Assembly (NCBI RefSeq): GCF_018294505.1
Contig: NC_057812.1
Span: 58,958,070 to 59,022,069 of the forward strand
Direction: 5' to 3'
Source: Triticum aestivum
Taxonomy: Eukaryota; Streptophyta; Magnoliopsida; Poales; Poaceae
DNA: 64,000 bases
Part shown: positions 31,162-43,196 of the stretch, in pieces
Layout: every line of letters begins with the position of its first letter
Position numbering within the stretch: position 1 is the first letter of the stretch
Program-made: the position numbers and the translations under genes
The notes under the pieces: model-generated
Database searches by the model: none
The model's input: the letters and a program-made list of their open reading frames with translations, nothing else
What the model was told of the DNA's origin: nothing

Positions 31162-34100
31162 GTGCCTTGTGGACATATGCACCACAAACTCTATACTCAG
31201 GGAAGTCGAATGTTTCCACTCTCATTGAGAGAAAGGAGATATTTTAAAATCGCTAGACGCGATGAGGTATTTGTTGGCTCAACTCGAGTCATATATACTA
31301 TCCCTGTAGGTACTCGAGTAAGGTTAGGGTGCTTTATTGCTTCCTAGGTTTAACTCGTACCCTACTAAACTATGGAGGTATCCGTCAAAATAGTTTTCAT
31401 AGCGAAACTTATGATGACAGCAAAGAGACATAACTTCTCTTTACCATATGCAACGGATATGGCAAGCACATTCTCTGTGTATCATCTGGATTGTACTACA
31501 CATACGACACAACCCGTAGCACATGTTGCGTACGAGATAGTTTTCCAGAGTGTCTTGTACATGACAAACTTGGCATACTCGCCTTGGTAATCAAGACATT
31601 GGGTTGAAACCGAAATTATCAGCAATTCCAATAGTTTATGATTATTATGATGCTAAATTCTAATAATATTTGGATTTTATGTGCACTACATGTGACACAG
31701 GAAAGCTAATTTTAAGGCTCGCACACCTTAAAGTCTATGCTGAACCACTCAGACTCCTTGAATGCATCAAGTTGAGGTAAGTGGCTCTTCCCATCCATTG
31801 ACTAGACTATTCAGGTATTCCATGGTTCTAAAAGACATATCTACATGATGGTCTTAAGTATGTGCTTTATTCACACAAAATCATTGGCTCATTATCCTGA
31901 CATCAATTTAAAGAAAATCATATGGATATCATTGCAGAATTCTCCTTGAGTGCCTTTCTCTATGGCCCTCGGATTGAAATTTAGCAATTTGTCCTAATGT
32001 CTAGACTCAAAATGGTTTGGTAGAATTCTTTATCCAAAGAGTTAAGCTCATTGCATTATCTTTACTCCGGAATTGCAAATTACCAACTTTACATTGGATT
32101 CATGTAGTTTTACATGCTCATGACCAAACTACATAATATTATTCCCTCTGTCTTTGATACATGGAAATCTACCAAGTATTTCCTATCTGCGGTAATTCGG
32201 TTACACACCGATATCACCACCCCGACATACATCATTGGCCCCTCAACATATTGTTGGGATCTATGTGAGGAATAACAGTATTACCGTCAATACCTCAAGC
32301 CTCTCACATGGGGAGTTATTCAAGGCCAGTATGTTGATTCAATGAGGAACATTTCCAGGCATTAGGGGGAGATTTCAAGTACCATAAAGAATGTCAGGAA
32401 ATTAGTGGAATGTTCAACACATTTCTGCCTCAAATCCACGTACTCAAAGAGCTGAACCATGCGTTCAGAAGATTTGCAACACATTGCAAATAACCTGCCA
32501 GATTCATTTACTGACTATAAAGGTGTCACACAATCCTACAATCCTACAATAGTACGCCTGAAAGAGTGGAGGTACCAACAAAATCCACTCCACTCCCCGT
32601 TCAAAGCAACAGGGGGAGATGTATGGCAGAAGTACATCAGGATTCAACTTTCTCGCAAGTAAGGATATCAAGGCCTGTGAATCAGTAAATGCAAGTCAGC
32701 TTCACGTTGGCAGACACCTAATGGGTAGTATACACCCAGTGGATGGGAAACCTCCACCAGCCCAGGTCATAGTGCACACAATGACCGGGACATCGGAATA
32801 CCCGACTCAGTCGCATTGGGAAATCGCGAGCAGTCGTCATGGGTAACGATATTTCCATCAAGTCTATATTCATATATAGATTCTGGAGAATCATATAACC
32901 GGAAGTCTACAATTGTCGACATATATTTCTTAACTAGATTACAAAAACCTTTCAAATGATTCAGATCCAAAGACCATGGCCATGGCAAAGTGTGAATAAC
33001 ACTCGGACTGAACTCGAGCAAAGGGTATAATCTAGGTAGAAATGATCTTGCTCAATAGTGGGAAGGTATTCATAAGAAATACCTACACCAGTTCTCTTCT
33101 GGAAACAGAATTGAGAACAATGAGGTGGTGAAACAAAGAGCAAGTATTGTAGCACAAGGGTTCACGCAGATACCCAACTATTCTCCAGAGGTGGAACCTC
33201 TTTCCGATAACTTATATTATTGGCGGTACAAAATCATCTATCTCTGCAGTTGATAGATGTAGTGATTACATATCCATGAGGATCACTAGATTCGGACATA
33301 TATGATTGATTCCCGATGGAATCTCAATTCCGAATCGAAATACAAAATGCAACATGCATTGTGTAAAATCAGTAAGTCACCATAAAACTTATTGTTGTCG
33401 GTACATATGGTACAACCGATGTAGTTAGATCCTTATACACAAGGATTACTACTACAATGACGACACATGTAATCATCTAAATGACGGAGTTTAAAATGAA
33501 GGATTTGGTAAACCAAAGTACCGCTCGTTACTACAAGTTGAGCACCTTCATTCATACATTATGGTATACTACGTTGTCTATATTCAAAATATATTGGAGA
33601 AATTCATTGTGGACAAATCTTATCCATCCATAACTCTCATGGTAGTTCATTCTCTAGACGTAGAGGAAGATCTATTTAGAGCAAGAGATGATAGAAATAA
33701 GATATTGGAACTCAACGTTCCATAATGCCATTGGATCCACCAAACACAATTGGTTGGGACTTAAGAATATCTTTTGATATCTCCAAAGGCATCAAACATC
33801 TTTTCCTGGTTTTTCAGTTTCACAAAAATGTGAACACCGATATTGTTGGATACATCGATCAGATCCCTACTATGCCAGATCGTAGACAAGCTTAGTGTTC
33901 CTCCTAGGTGTAGTAGCCCTCTCATGAGAAGTCTTCGAAACAGACCTCATGGCTACATCCACCAACCATTATCTCAACGATAATGTTTCTTGTGTTGCCC
34001 GGATGCAAACAGTTTACATAATAAGCAATATCATTATATTGCTCATCTTGCAAGTCCAATCATATAACAAACTTATACGTTTGTTCACAAAGTCTCTACC

Positions 34101-34190
34101 AACTTCGACAACTAGAAAATGTTCCTGGAATTGGTATTCGACGACTTTGAGATATGCAAGAGTCAGGGGGAGTATCTTCCTGAATTACTC
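31162..34190 (+). pseudogene. pol: Copia pol remnant, copy B
   Basis: The duplicate of 24187-27215, offset by 6975 bases, carries the same stops and deletions. The protease segment now ends at a TAG (31345) and the hinge segment (32459-32662) ends at a TAA where copy A has a Gln codon. The element was therefore already dead before duplication, with a few later changes. Confidence 0.85.
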
Positions 34191-35667
34191 CCGTTCAATG
34201 CATTATATTATACTCTTTTTCCCTTATGAGTTTACTTCACAGGTTCTCATTAAGGTTTTTAATGAGGTAATATCAACACAAGATCATATGTCATACTTTC
34301 TGTTTTCCCCACCGGGGTTTTTAAGAAAGTATATACGACATATTTATTGTCCTCTAAACTCTATGGGTTTTCTCGTATTGAGTTAAAAGAGAAAATAATC
34401 ATTATATGTTGCATTATTTTCTCCTTATTTTCCCACAGGGTTTGAAGGAGTTTTAGCAACATATCAAACACCCATCTCCTCACATTTTTCCCACAGAGTT
34501 TTTCGAGGAGACTTACCACGACTAGGGAAAACCTTATACACAGAACTTTAGCAGTAGCGAGGGTCAAAAAAGCACGCTGGTGCTAAGTAGCAGTAGCGCG
34601 TCTGCCCAAAACGCGCTGCAGATAAAGTTCTAGCAGTAGCGCATCTTCTTCTAAACACGTTACTACTAAAATTCTCACGACTTAGCCGATAGGCTACACA
34701 TAGTAGTAGCGACCTATAACGAATCGTGCTACCGCTACTTTCTTTGTAGCAGCGCGTTTTAGTCTAAACTCGCTACTGATAGAGGATATAAAATTAAATG
34801 GAAAGCAAATAGAAAGGTAATTGAAAATGAAAGAAATAGAATAAGGTGAAAGGAAAAAAATAAAATGTGAAGAAAACTAAATGAAAAAGGGGGAAAAAGA
34901 GAATGGTGTACCAGTAGCGTGTATTCCAGAACGCGCTGTAGCTAACGTAGCAGTAGCGCCCTTTCTGGAACGCGCTACTGGTACTTCTGACTTAACCACG
35001 CGGTTCGTCCTTCCCCACGGCCACTTCATCCCCCAAATCCAACTCCACTCTCGCCGCCGCCGTCACCCCTCGGCCGCCGCGCGCTCTCCGCACACCCTCT
35101 ACGCCGCCTCCGACCCCAGATTCAACGCCGCCCCCGCCCCCGACCTCAACGCCGCCCCGGACGCCGCCCCCGACCCCGACCTCAACGCCGCCCCGGAGCC
35201 CCGACCACGACCTCGACGCCGCCTGCCCCTCCCTCGTCGCAGGCACCCGAAGGTGAGCACGCCTGCTCCTCCCTCTCCCCTACCTCTACCTAGGGTTTCT
35301 ACCTCCATCAAATTAGTTAGGGTGGAAACGAATCGGATGCGGATGCGGATCAAATGAGTTAGGGTTCATGTAAGGGTGGAAACGAATCAAATTTCTAAGA
35401 TGTATCATAAAACGAGTAAAAATTGACCACTTATTTCACTTTATAGTTGGATAATTGGAATATCCGCTACCACTTTCCACCCCTATAGGTTCATCAAATT
35501 AGATGGTAATTAGGGCAGTAGTTCCTAGGTACTAATTAGTTAGTAAGAACTAGGTACTAATTAGGTACTATAATATTTTTATTTATAGTAAGTTTATTTT
35601 TAGTAAGAACTAGTTGAATTTATAGAACTAGTTAGTAAGAACTTGTTGCTATTTTTTTAGTTAAAGC

Positions 35668-36090
35668 AATTTTCCCGCGTCGACGTGGACAATGCCTATC
35701 CCGCATCCTCGTCGTCGAGTCGGCGGAGGACGACACCTGCTTGACCAGATGGGCCATGTTCGGGACTGGGCTCCGCCGGGGTGGTACTAGGAGGCGCTAC
35801 CTACCGGGGGGCGCAGGTTGGTGAGGAGCCAGCCTGTCGTTAACCCGAACCTTCTTTGGTGGCGATCGCGTGGGCCAGTGACGGTCCAAAGGCTCAAGGA
35901 CTCCATGGAGGTGGTGCGTCACCGTGTCAGTGAGGAGGACGCGCACGTCCGTCGCTACTTGTTTGTGTTGGAGCACAGGTTCTCCAATACCTGGCAGGTT
36001 CTCTAGGGATCTCACTAGAGCTATGATCCCGTGATGGTTCCTTCTCTGTGGGTGTCCACCGCCCGCGCCGATACCCGTCGTGTGCTAGGG
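35668..36090 (+). pseudogene. Captured gene fragment in CACTA, copy B
   Basis: Copy of 28741-29160, offset 6927, with open frame 35818-36006 differing by one residue (RYLFVLEHRF in place of RYLFALEHRF). The function is not recognised. Confidence 0.5.
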
Positions 36091-36520
36091 TTTTAGTTGT
36101 ACTAGTGATGTTATATGTATGACACTATTCGGGATGTATTAGTGATAATATTCGACGATGTACGGACGCATGAGATGATTTACTTTTGCTTATTGAATGC
36201 ATGCTAATTTGAGTCTTATAAGATATTTTGAAATGTATATCTTGTGTTGCTCAATATCCAAGTGGCCGGTCATGTTTGCAGGTTACACCTCCGAGTGGCC
36301 TATGTTTTGCCGGAGTGTTGATTCATTTCCGTTCCGGCAAATTTCAGGCGCTCGATATGTCCTATTTTAGCAAAGGTCATGCCGGATTTTTCCGTAAATT
36401 TTGGCATGACTTTTGCCAGAATATGTAGGAAATATCGAGTGCCCCGGATTTGTGTGTTGAGTATCCTGGTAGTTGTCTTCTATCGATTTTCAATTAATGT
36501 TTTAACTATGAACATAGGAA

Positions 36521-37728
36521 ATGTCTGACGACAAAAAGGATTTCGGTATCTGCAAATACTGCGAAGACGAGCGCGGCCTGTGCGACGGAATCTTCCTAGA
36601 TGATGATAGGCGCTTCAGCATCAAGCTGGACGAGAACTTCGAAGTGGATACAGTAAGTCACAACGACAAGTCTTTTTTCGTAATTAAGCATGACATCTGC
36701 TTCATTTGCTTCAACTTATATATTTTTACTATTCTACTAGCGTATCCCCTGCCATGCAAGAGTTTTTGTATTGGATAAGATAGGTTTCAGTCATACTATG
36801 GAGGTAAAGAAAGTTTACTTGAAGACCGAGCATGGTTATATTTTCCATGCAAAATTATACAATTCAGACGACTACACCTATTTTGGATGCAAAACATGGC
36901 GAGCACTATGCAAGACTTATGCATTTCAGGCTGATATGGTTATCACCTTTGATATTCATCCGAAAGATGATATTGAAGGTAATACCGACATCTGGGTCGA
37001 TGTGCAGACGCCTCCAGTTACACCAAAATGTAAGTTTCTCAACCATATTTATATCTTTGATATTGTTTATTCAAAAATAGTTGACAACTAATTTGTATTG
37101 TCAGCTTATTTCGGTGCAAGCAAACATGTCCAGCACTTGGTAGACAGGACCTACTACTGTCCCGGTGTTGAACTAAACCGCTAGGAGCTAAGTCATTATG
37201 TTTCATGGCTTGAGGATCTTGATACTGTCAAGACAAATTTCTTTCTGGACTTAGAAATGTTAGTACTGAAAACGTGCGACCAATAGTGTTCGTAATGAAC
37301 TACGGTCACATCTATTTAGGAAGGATGGTAAGATTTTTACTATTTGTCCTCAGTGCATCTTTTCCATACATTATTTGTGAAGCTAAACTTCATTGCTAAG
37401 TATGTGACCATACGATGTTCTTCAACAGGGACTCCCGATGAATGTTGTGCCTTATGGGATCGAGACTAAAGGTACCATGAGTATTATTAGCTTACGGCCA
37501 AGATATCCTACATGTTACTTTAGTGCATTCAAGATCAGCGATGAATGCTTAATAGTGCAAGACTGGACCAGATATGTGATGGGGGAGCGCAGACAAGTAC
37601 TAGGGGGCAGCAAACAGATGTGCTATCCAAAATTAGGAGACAGGTTCATCTGCATGCTCCAACTTGATCAAGGAGGAGAGCTACACATATTTTATGTTGT
37701 TTTACCTAAGAGAGAGCAGCAGGAGTGA
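36521..37728 (+). pseudogene. B3-like double-domain cargo gene, copy B
   Basis: The exons are 36521-36652, 36741-37029, 37105-37327 and 37429-37728; all introns have GT-AG ends and the codon phases join correctly at each junction. The gene would give about 315 codons ending KREQQE. Lesions here are a TAG in exon 3 (near 37182, where copy A has a GAG codon) and a missing base near 37237. Exon 2 is in frame, unlike in copy A. The two copies therefore have different, complementary defects, so the gene was open when duplicated. It was probably carried by the CACTA as captured host sequence encoding a plant-specific DNA-binding-type fold. Nothing suggests a transposition role. Confidence 0.65.
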
Positions 37729-37899
37729 TTAGCTAGAAATGAGTTTGAGGATGATGATGTGCTACACTATTACTATGATGATAAAATAGCTAGTGTTGGT
37801 GGTAATGAGTGATGATTATTATTAGCTAGTGTTAGTGGTGATTAAATAAATATTGTTGGTGGTAATGATTATGATGATGATTAAATAGCTTGTGCTGGC
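37729..37899. repeat. TGATGA/GTTGGTGGTAATGA simple-repeat stretch
   Basis: Three diverged copies of TAGCTAGTGTTGGTGGTAATGA with ATGATGATGA runs form the 3' untranslated part of the CACTA cargo gene. It is found only in copy B. Confidence 0.7.
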
Positions 37900-38028
37900 G
37901 GATTAGATTCAAGTGGAGGCAACATGTGGTGCACATCGAAAGTACTACTAGTCCAAACTAGATCAAGTTTGGATTAGTAGTATACTTTTGACATGCACCA
38001 CATATTGCCTCCACTTGAACCTAATCCA
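37900..38028. repeat. Imperfect hairpin, about 60-bp arms
   Basis: GGATTAGATTCAAGTGGAGG (37900) pairs with the complement at 38009-38028. The arms continue through CATGTGGTGCA and CGAAAGTACTACTA to AGTCCAAACT, around a loop of about six bases. It lies between the cargo gene stop and the right subterminal array. A folded transcript would resemble a precursor of small RNA. Confidence 0.8.
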
Positions 38029-38385
38029 CCTTCATTTGACACACTGTTATGGACATAATGATGTAAACCTCATAACTGGTATTGTATCAATATTTGTACG
38101 ATGGCGCATAAATACACTAAAAATAAAAAACAATACTAGTAGTGATGGAAAGAAAACACGCTGTCAGTAGTTACATTAGCAGTAGCGTGAGAGTGAACAA
38201 GCGCTGCAGCTATTTGTCCTAGCAGTAGCGCGTGCGGCATGCGTTACTGCTAAGCAATAGCTGTAGCGCCTTATTAGTAGCGCGCCTACCCGCGCTACTA
38301 GTGAGCACAAAACCAGCGCTACTGCTAGGGTTTTCCCTAGTAGTGTACCTAAGTTGATGATGATGATACTACATGGACAAGCGTA

Positions 38386-38397
38386 GATTAGGGGGAG
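38386..38397 (+). other. Copia polypurine tract
   Basis: GATTAGGGGGAG directly abuts the 3' LTR start TGTTAAGA. Confidence 0.85.
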
Positions 38398-38594
38398 TGT
38401 TAAGACTTAATTAACGCAAGTTAATTAAGGGTTAAATCTCCACTTATCCAAACTGTCATACAAAGAGATGCAACTCTTGTAACCGTCGTGTCCCTCCGGA
38501 CGCGCCCCTTCGCGGACTATAAATATGTAACTTGTCATCATCAATAGACACAGTTTTTCATTACTATCAGATTGCGTCTTGTTCTATTTCTATA
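38398..38594 (+). repeat. Copia 3' LTR
   Basis: Same 197-base length as the 5' LTR, ending TTCTATTTCTATA, followed by the TAAAC duplication. It contains the same TATA box (about 38516). Confidence 0.93.
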
Positions 38595-40214
38595 TAAACG
38601 TTGCTCCATTCGACCTAGTCGATTCGTTTATGATGTAGGAGTGTACTATGAAATGGGGGGTTCACTTTCCATGGGTTGTACTTGCGTATGTGGGGAATTT
38701 CATGCATGGTTCATCAGTGCATAGGTGCATCCTTCCTATCAACCACATACACGTTGAAGTATTACTTGTGCCTATCCAACTAGGTGCATACACTACATTT
38801 GATGTTTCATGCTGATTTTTGTAGCGATATTTGCAAGATGTTTTCTTTCCTTTTAGGGAATTTTGGAACATGAAAAGAGTTGCAAATGTTTCACTTTGTT
38901 AAATTAAATAAATAAAGACACTACAGTCTGTTGAAATCACACGAGCAGCAGAGCTCCTTTTAATTAGAAAGCTTGCATATTGATGATTAGTTTTGTCCTT
39001 GTTCCTTCTAGAACAGGAGGTTGCAATATTGCTGACTTCTGTCCTAATCCCTTCAATCAAAATTTTTTACTCAGTCCAGGTATCCTTTTGCAAAGCTTAG
39101 ATGGTGTTATGCACTGGGTAATGGAGACAATCGCGTGGTGGTAAGCCTCCTCTCCACTCGCAATGGACTTCAGTGCTACTTGGCGGGTCGCTGAGATGCA
39201 GCCATGCAGCCTCAAATCGCCATCTCCAGGAGAAGGAGGTTTGGTTTTGCTCCTACTCTATGTTGCTTTTACTTGCACTTCACCACTCATGGACACTTAA
39301 CTGAATATTTTTTTGATGCATGTGTGGATGGCAGGAGAGCTAGTTCTTGGGGTTCATGTCAAATCTGCTCTCAACTTCTCAACAAAGGGGCAAGCCACCC
39401 ACGACATGATTTCCTTTTGATCTTGATTAAAATCAGTAGACTTTTTTCTGTCCACAAACGCACCAAAAAACAGAAGAGGCTGCTGTCTTGTCCTCTTTTC
39501 TTTTTTCTTGGATTTCAGCCATAGATTATCTTGTTACCTGCCTTGTCCTGTTTTGTGCAGCAGCAACAACCAGGATTGATTCCGTACAACATAGGGTTCA
39601 TTTTGGCGGGCAAGCTATGCGGTCACAGGTGGTGCTACCATTCGGCATCGGCTGCACACATTGCCATGGTGAGCTCGTCTACCTCCTTTGTAGTTGTTTG
39701 CCCTGATGATGCTCGTGGCCATCGACCGACTGTTGTACCATGCTCTGTTTCACCGCCATCGAGCCATGGATGATCTAGGATTAGTTAGGGTTTTGGTGCG
39801 GATAGAGATTTTTTTACCTTGATTGGCTGCTGCTTAAGGTTGATTGGCTTGATTAGCTCAACAGAATGCTGTTTAGGGATGAATATATAAGTATGCCGTG
39901 GTCTGCAGTTTCGGCATTCAAGTCTTGTGTTGCTGCATTCTAGTGGAGGTACAAGCATTTAACTTGAATAGGAAAGTTCGATCCACTTATAACTGATTGT
40001 CCATCGATACATTCTACCTACCTAGCTGTGTTGTTGTTTTTCTTCTGGTGCTAAGATTGATAGCATCACATATCCTATGTTTTTCTTTCTCACTCAAGTA
40101 GAACATTGTGAGATGTGTGTGCCCCCTTCAAGCGCAACATCCAGCCCATCTTTTGCTGCTAACTGAAAGCACAGCAGCTACTGTATGTTTTAGGGGTAGA
40201 AATGATAATCTATA
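38595..40214. other. Unrecognised sequence after the copia
   Basis: The first bases continue the repeat unit interrupted at 21766. One possible exon is seen at 39559-39665 on the plus strand (after TTGTGCAG: QQQPGLIPYNIGFILAGK, followed by a GTGAGC donor). No family is recognised. The remainder shows no coding or repeat structure that I can support. Confidence 0.4.
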
Positions 40215-41135
40215 GATAAAAGTATACTTTTCGTCCCTCAACTCTTCGTTGAGTTTACTTTTCGTCCCTCAACTCTAAAACCGGATAGAGTGCACCGAAC
40301 TCTCGAAACCGGTTATTTTTCGTCCCTGCGACTGAGTCAACCCGGTTTTGACCACACGTGAACAGTACACATGATGAACAGTAAATTCAAAAAAATAGCA
40401 AAAAAAATCTGAAAATTTATGACATCAAAGATACTCAATTAGCCACGTGTGCGCAAATTTTCGACATGTTTGGAAGTTTGAGGAGCTCGCAGCAAAAAAA
40501 GAAAAATTAAATCTACTCTGAAGTGAACAGTACATTCAAAAAAAATTAGAAAACAAGTCAAAAAAATTTGAAATTTTTTGCCATCGAAGATGCTTGGGTG
40601 GTCAAGGTGCATGCAAATTTTCGTGGTAAAATGAGATCCGAGGGTTTGGAAACCACCCGAAGCGGCACGCACACGTACACTATTTTGTTTTTATTGGCAT
40701 GACCTTCTCGGTTGTCATTTGACCACGGAAATATGTACGCACCTTGCACACCCGAGCATCTTTGATAGCAAAAAATTTCAGATTTTTTTGCTATTTTTTT
40801 GATTTTACTGTTCACTTCAGAGTAGATTAATTTTTTATTTTTGCTGCGAGCTCCTCGAACTTCCAAACATGATGAAAATTTGCACGCACATGGCACACCT
40901 GAGTATCTTCGATGTCATAACATTTCAGATTTTTTTTATTCTTTTTGCTCTATTTTTCGAATTTACTGTTCATCTGGTGTACTGTTCACACTTGGTCAAA
41001 ACCGGGTTGACTCAGTCGCAGGGACGAAAAAATAACCGGTTTCGAGAGTTCGGGGTGCACTCTGTTCGGTTTTAGAGTTGAGGGACGAAAAGTAAACTCA
41101 GCGAAGAGTTGAGGGACGAAAAGTATACTTTTCTC
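40215..41135. mobile_element. Non-autonomous Mutator-like element (921 bp)
   Basis: Terminal inverted repeats of about 165 bp begin GATAAAAGTATACTTTTCGT (40215) and, on the minus strand, GAGAAAAGTATACTTTTCGT (41135). They continue with CCCTCAACTC and AAACCGGTT-type blocks. The flanks are the perfect 9-bp duplication TAATCTATA (40206-40214 and 41136-41144), the length typical of Mutator elements. The interior is AT-rich with a second, inner inverted similarity (CTCCTCGAACTTCCAAACAT against its complement at about 40465) and no transposase. Confidence 0.88.
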
Positions 41136-41144
41136 TAATCTATA

Positions 41145-41860
41145 CCCTGCCCCTTGTTGTTTGCTGTTTGCTATGCACGGTGATTCCACTTCATCCTCCA
41201 GCTAGTTTCGTCATCACTTTTTTGCATAACTTTGTTGATGCCTTATTCTTTTAACCACCAAAATCTTCTATTAACGCATGCTTAATCTATGTATTTGTAC
41301 ATAAATTATTATCCAAACTAATAATCTCATCTCAGGGGGAATTGGAATTGCAATTCAATTTCAATTTGAACTCAACTGAGATGGATCTGATTGGATTATA
41401 CCTTTCCAACGGATGACACACGTGTGCGTGTGTAGAAAGAAACAATAGTGCAGGGTTGCCTCGGTTGATGCCATGCCAGTGTCCGCGACCGCCGCCCGAA
41501 GGGTGGGGAAATTGTCAGAACGTATTTAAAAGGATCTTGATAGCTGAAGTTGACATTCCCCAGCTCATCAAAAAGTGCACGAACTCTGTCCTTCAATTTA
41601 CGAACCACCCCTACCTCTGTCGATCGATTCTAGAGTTGCGCCAGTCCCAAAGCCGGTGCGGACGCCTCGACCGCTACTCGCTCATTGCCGGCAACCCTGC
41701 CGCTACCTGGAAGACGCTACCTGATGGTGTGCGACCGCGTGCCTGCATCCTCCATCTCCCGAGTGCCTTCGTGGCCACGCGCGGCTCCACCTTCTCATCT
41801 CCACGCGCCCGCGTTGCCACCCAGCGCCAGCTTTTATCGTGTATGAGGGGACCAAACGAA
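41145..41860. other. Unrecognised region preceding GC-rich block
   Basis: It contains GGTGGGGAAATTGTCAG (41502), which recurs at 42570 in a similar context (GTGTCCGCGACCGCC against GTCTGCGATTGCCGC). This indicates a diverged direct duplication about 1.06 kb apart. No reading frame with a recognisable domain. Confidence 0.4.
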
Positions 41861-41870
41861 CCTTGCTCCC

Positions 41871-42134
41871 ATGAACAGCGGTAGTCGGCCTCCTCGGCGT
41901 CGAGCCGCTCTTGCTCCCACCTCTTCCTCTTGGCACTCTCCGTCTCACGCCGCTTGGTACCTTCCTTGGCGCGCCCGCATGGCCACCTTCTTCTCACGCC
42001 AGAGCTCCCTGTCACCGTCTGCGGCCTCGCCGGCGCCGCCAGGACCCGTCAGCGGGCGAGGCGGCTGCATGCTGAACATGATCACGAGACAGGAGGCGTG
42101 GAGGATGGGTGGAGGATGCGCTTCGGTACCCTGA
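41871..42134 (+). pseudogene. Possible first exon sharing its start with 63130 (minus)
   Basis: The frame starts MNSGSRPPRRR directly after CCTTGCTCCC. At 63121-63130 on the minus strand the same context (TCTTGCTCCC ATGAAC) starts MNGGSRPPRRR. Similarity is lost after about a dozen codons. The shared start suggests related gene fragments placed in opposite orientations. The rest of the frame is low-complexity and may not be coding. Confidence 0.3.
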
Positions 42135-42345
42135 GCAAGAGCTTGGTTTCCGCCGGCCCTCTTCCTCCCCGGCGAACCCGGTGGCCACCTTCTTCTCGTG
42201 CCGAAGTTCCCTGTCACCGTCTGCGGTCTCGCTGGTGCCACCGGGACCCTTCAGCAAGCGAGGTGGCTGCACACTGAACATGACCACGAGACAGGCGGTG
42301 GTGAGGATGGCCGGAGGATCTGCTTCGGTACCCCAAGGAAGTGGT
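41968..42345. repeat. 204-bp tandem duplication, GC-rich
   Basis: GGCCACCTTCTTCTC, CTCCCTGTCACCGTCTGCGG and CTGAACATGA recur in the same order at about 41980 and 42184, ending in GCTTCGGTACCC at 42118 and 42330. It is a diverged two-copy repeat with open frames on several strands. None is convincing. Confidence 0.75.
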
Positions 42346-42599
42346 CCACTATTCGGGGACCCTTGTCGTTCATCATTCACGTCGGTCGTACTTCCCTCGT
42401 CTCTACGGAACGTAGCAGAGGCCATCCCCTATGCTCCCAAAAGAGAAGTGAACCTATGACTCGCCATTTTGGAATACTCACGTCTCGGCTCTGGCTGAGG
42501 ACCCTGACGGGGTGGTTGACAACGAGTGTCCCCGTGGCTGTGACCAATGTCTGCGATTGCCGCTTGAATGGTGGGGAAATTGTCAGGACAATATGCTAG

Positions 42600-42858
42600 T
42601 GGAGAAGATGGTGGTGCCGACTGTAGGGACGAAGCTGCTGAAAAGCAAGGTGCGTGGCGACTCACTCCCGTTGTCCGAGAAGAAGAGGTCGTCCGTCGTC
42701 GTCACGGAGGTCGACAACCTTGAGTGCTTAGAGCGGGGAGGCCGGTGGCAGACGAATCCCCGTGCATATGAGTTGTTTGTGGCCGAGCTTGCGGACGAGG
42801 TGGAGGTGTGCGAGGCGGTGGCCGCCGTCGTGGGCTGGCAGCGATGTGCGTTCAGTAC
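42600..42858 (+). pseudogene. Possible exon, family unknown
   Basis: An open frame reading KKRSSVVVTEVDNLECLERG and NPRAYELFVAELADEVEVCE ends at a GTAAGG donor (TTCAGTACGGTAAGG, 42858). Composition is gene-like, but the sequence is not recognised and no partner exon was found. Confidence 0.3.
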
Positions 42859-43196
42859 GGTAAGGTTGACAACGAGTTAATGAAATTGAACAAAATTTCG
42901 CCAGTTCAAAGAATGAACATGGAAGTTTATGATTTAGATGATTTATCATTTAGCTTATAGAAATGTTATATACATTTAGCTTATCCCAAAATCTTGAAAT
43001 GAATTTCTTATTAAAAATTGTTCACAATTTTGAAAACATATGTTCAGAAACAAAAAATTCCATATTTTTTAAATAGTTTGTGTATTTAAAAATGTTCATG
43101 AATTGAAAAAAATCATCAATTCAGAAAAAACTCAAGAATTGAAAAATATCATAAAAATCCAAAAATCTCGCTACATGTTCGAAAAAATGAATTGCT

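Larger units (their letters stand above)
30781..37704 (+). repeat. Tandem segmental duplication, copy B (6924 bp)
   Basis: A near-identical copy of 23806-30780; in one 540-base stretch compared by eye (31039-31575) four substitutions were seen. After 37704 the CACTA continues to its true 3' end, so copy B plus 37705-38345 preserves the complete transposon while copy A is truncated. Confidence 0.95.
34519..38345 (+). mobile_element. CACTA transposon, copy B, complete (3827 bp)
   Basis: Its left end is CACGACTAGGGAAAACC (one mutation in the CACTA terminus, intact in copy A) and its right end GGGTTTTCCCTAGTAGTG at 38345. TAC flanks both sides (34516-34518 and 38346-38348), the 3-bp duplication expected of CACTA elements. 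Subterminal AGCAGTAGCG repeats occur at both ends (right array 38170-38330). No transposase is encoded; the contents are captured gene sequence. It is non-autonomous. Confidence 0.93.
21767..38594 (+). mobile_element. Ty1/copia retrotransposon (Ale/Retrofit, Hopscotch-like) with nested CACTA and internal tandem duplication
   Basis: Two 197-bp LTRs (21767-21963 and 38398-38594) are flanked by the 5-bp duplication TAAAC (21762-21766 and 38595-38599). A PBS follows the 5' LTR and a polypurine tract precedes the 3' LTR. Internal order is protease, integrase, RT, RNase H, as in Ty1/copia. The recognisable residues IANNLPDSFTDYKGVTQS, VAQGFTQIPNYSPEV and LQLIDVVITYPYED match the Retrofit/Hopscotch type. 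The 16.8-kb span is inflated by a CACTA inserted near the 3' end and a tandem duplication of about 6.9 kb. All pol frames are broken. Confidence 0.93.

Noticed and set aside
41456..42459. Multiple 100-140-codon frames on both strands
   Set aside because: GC-rich 204-bp tandem repeat gives open frames in several phases; no domain supports any of them.
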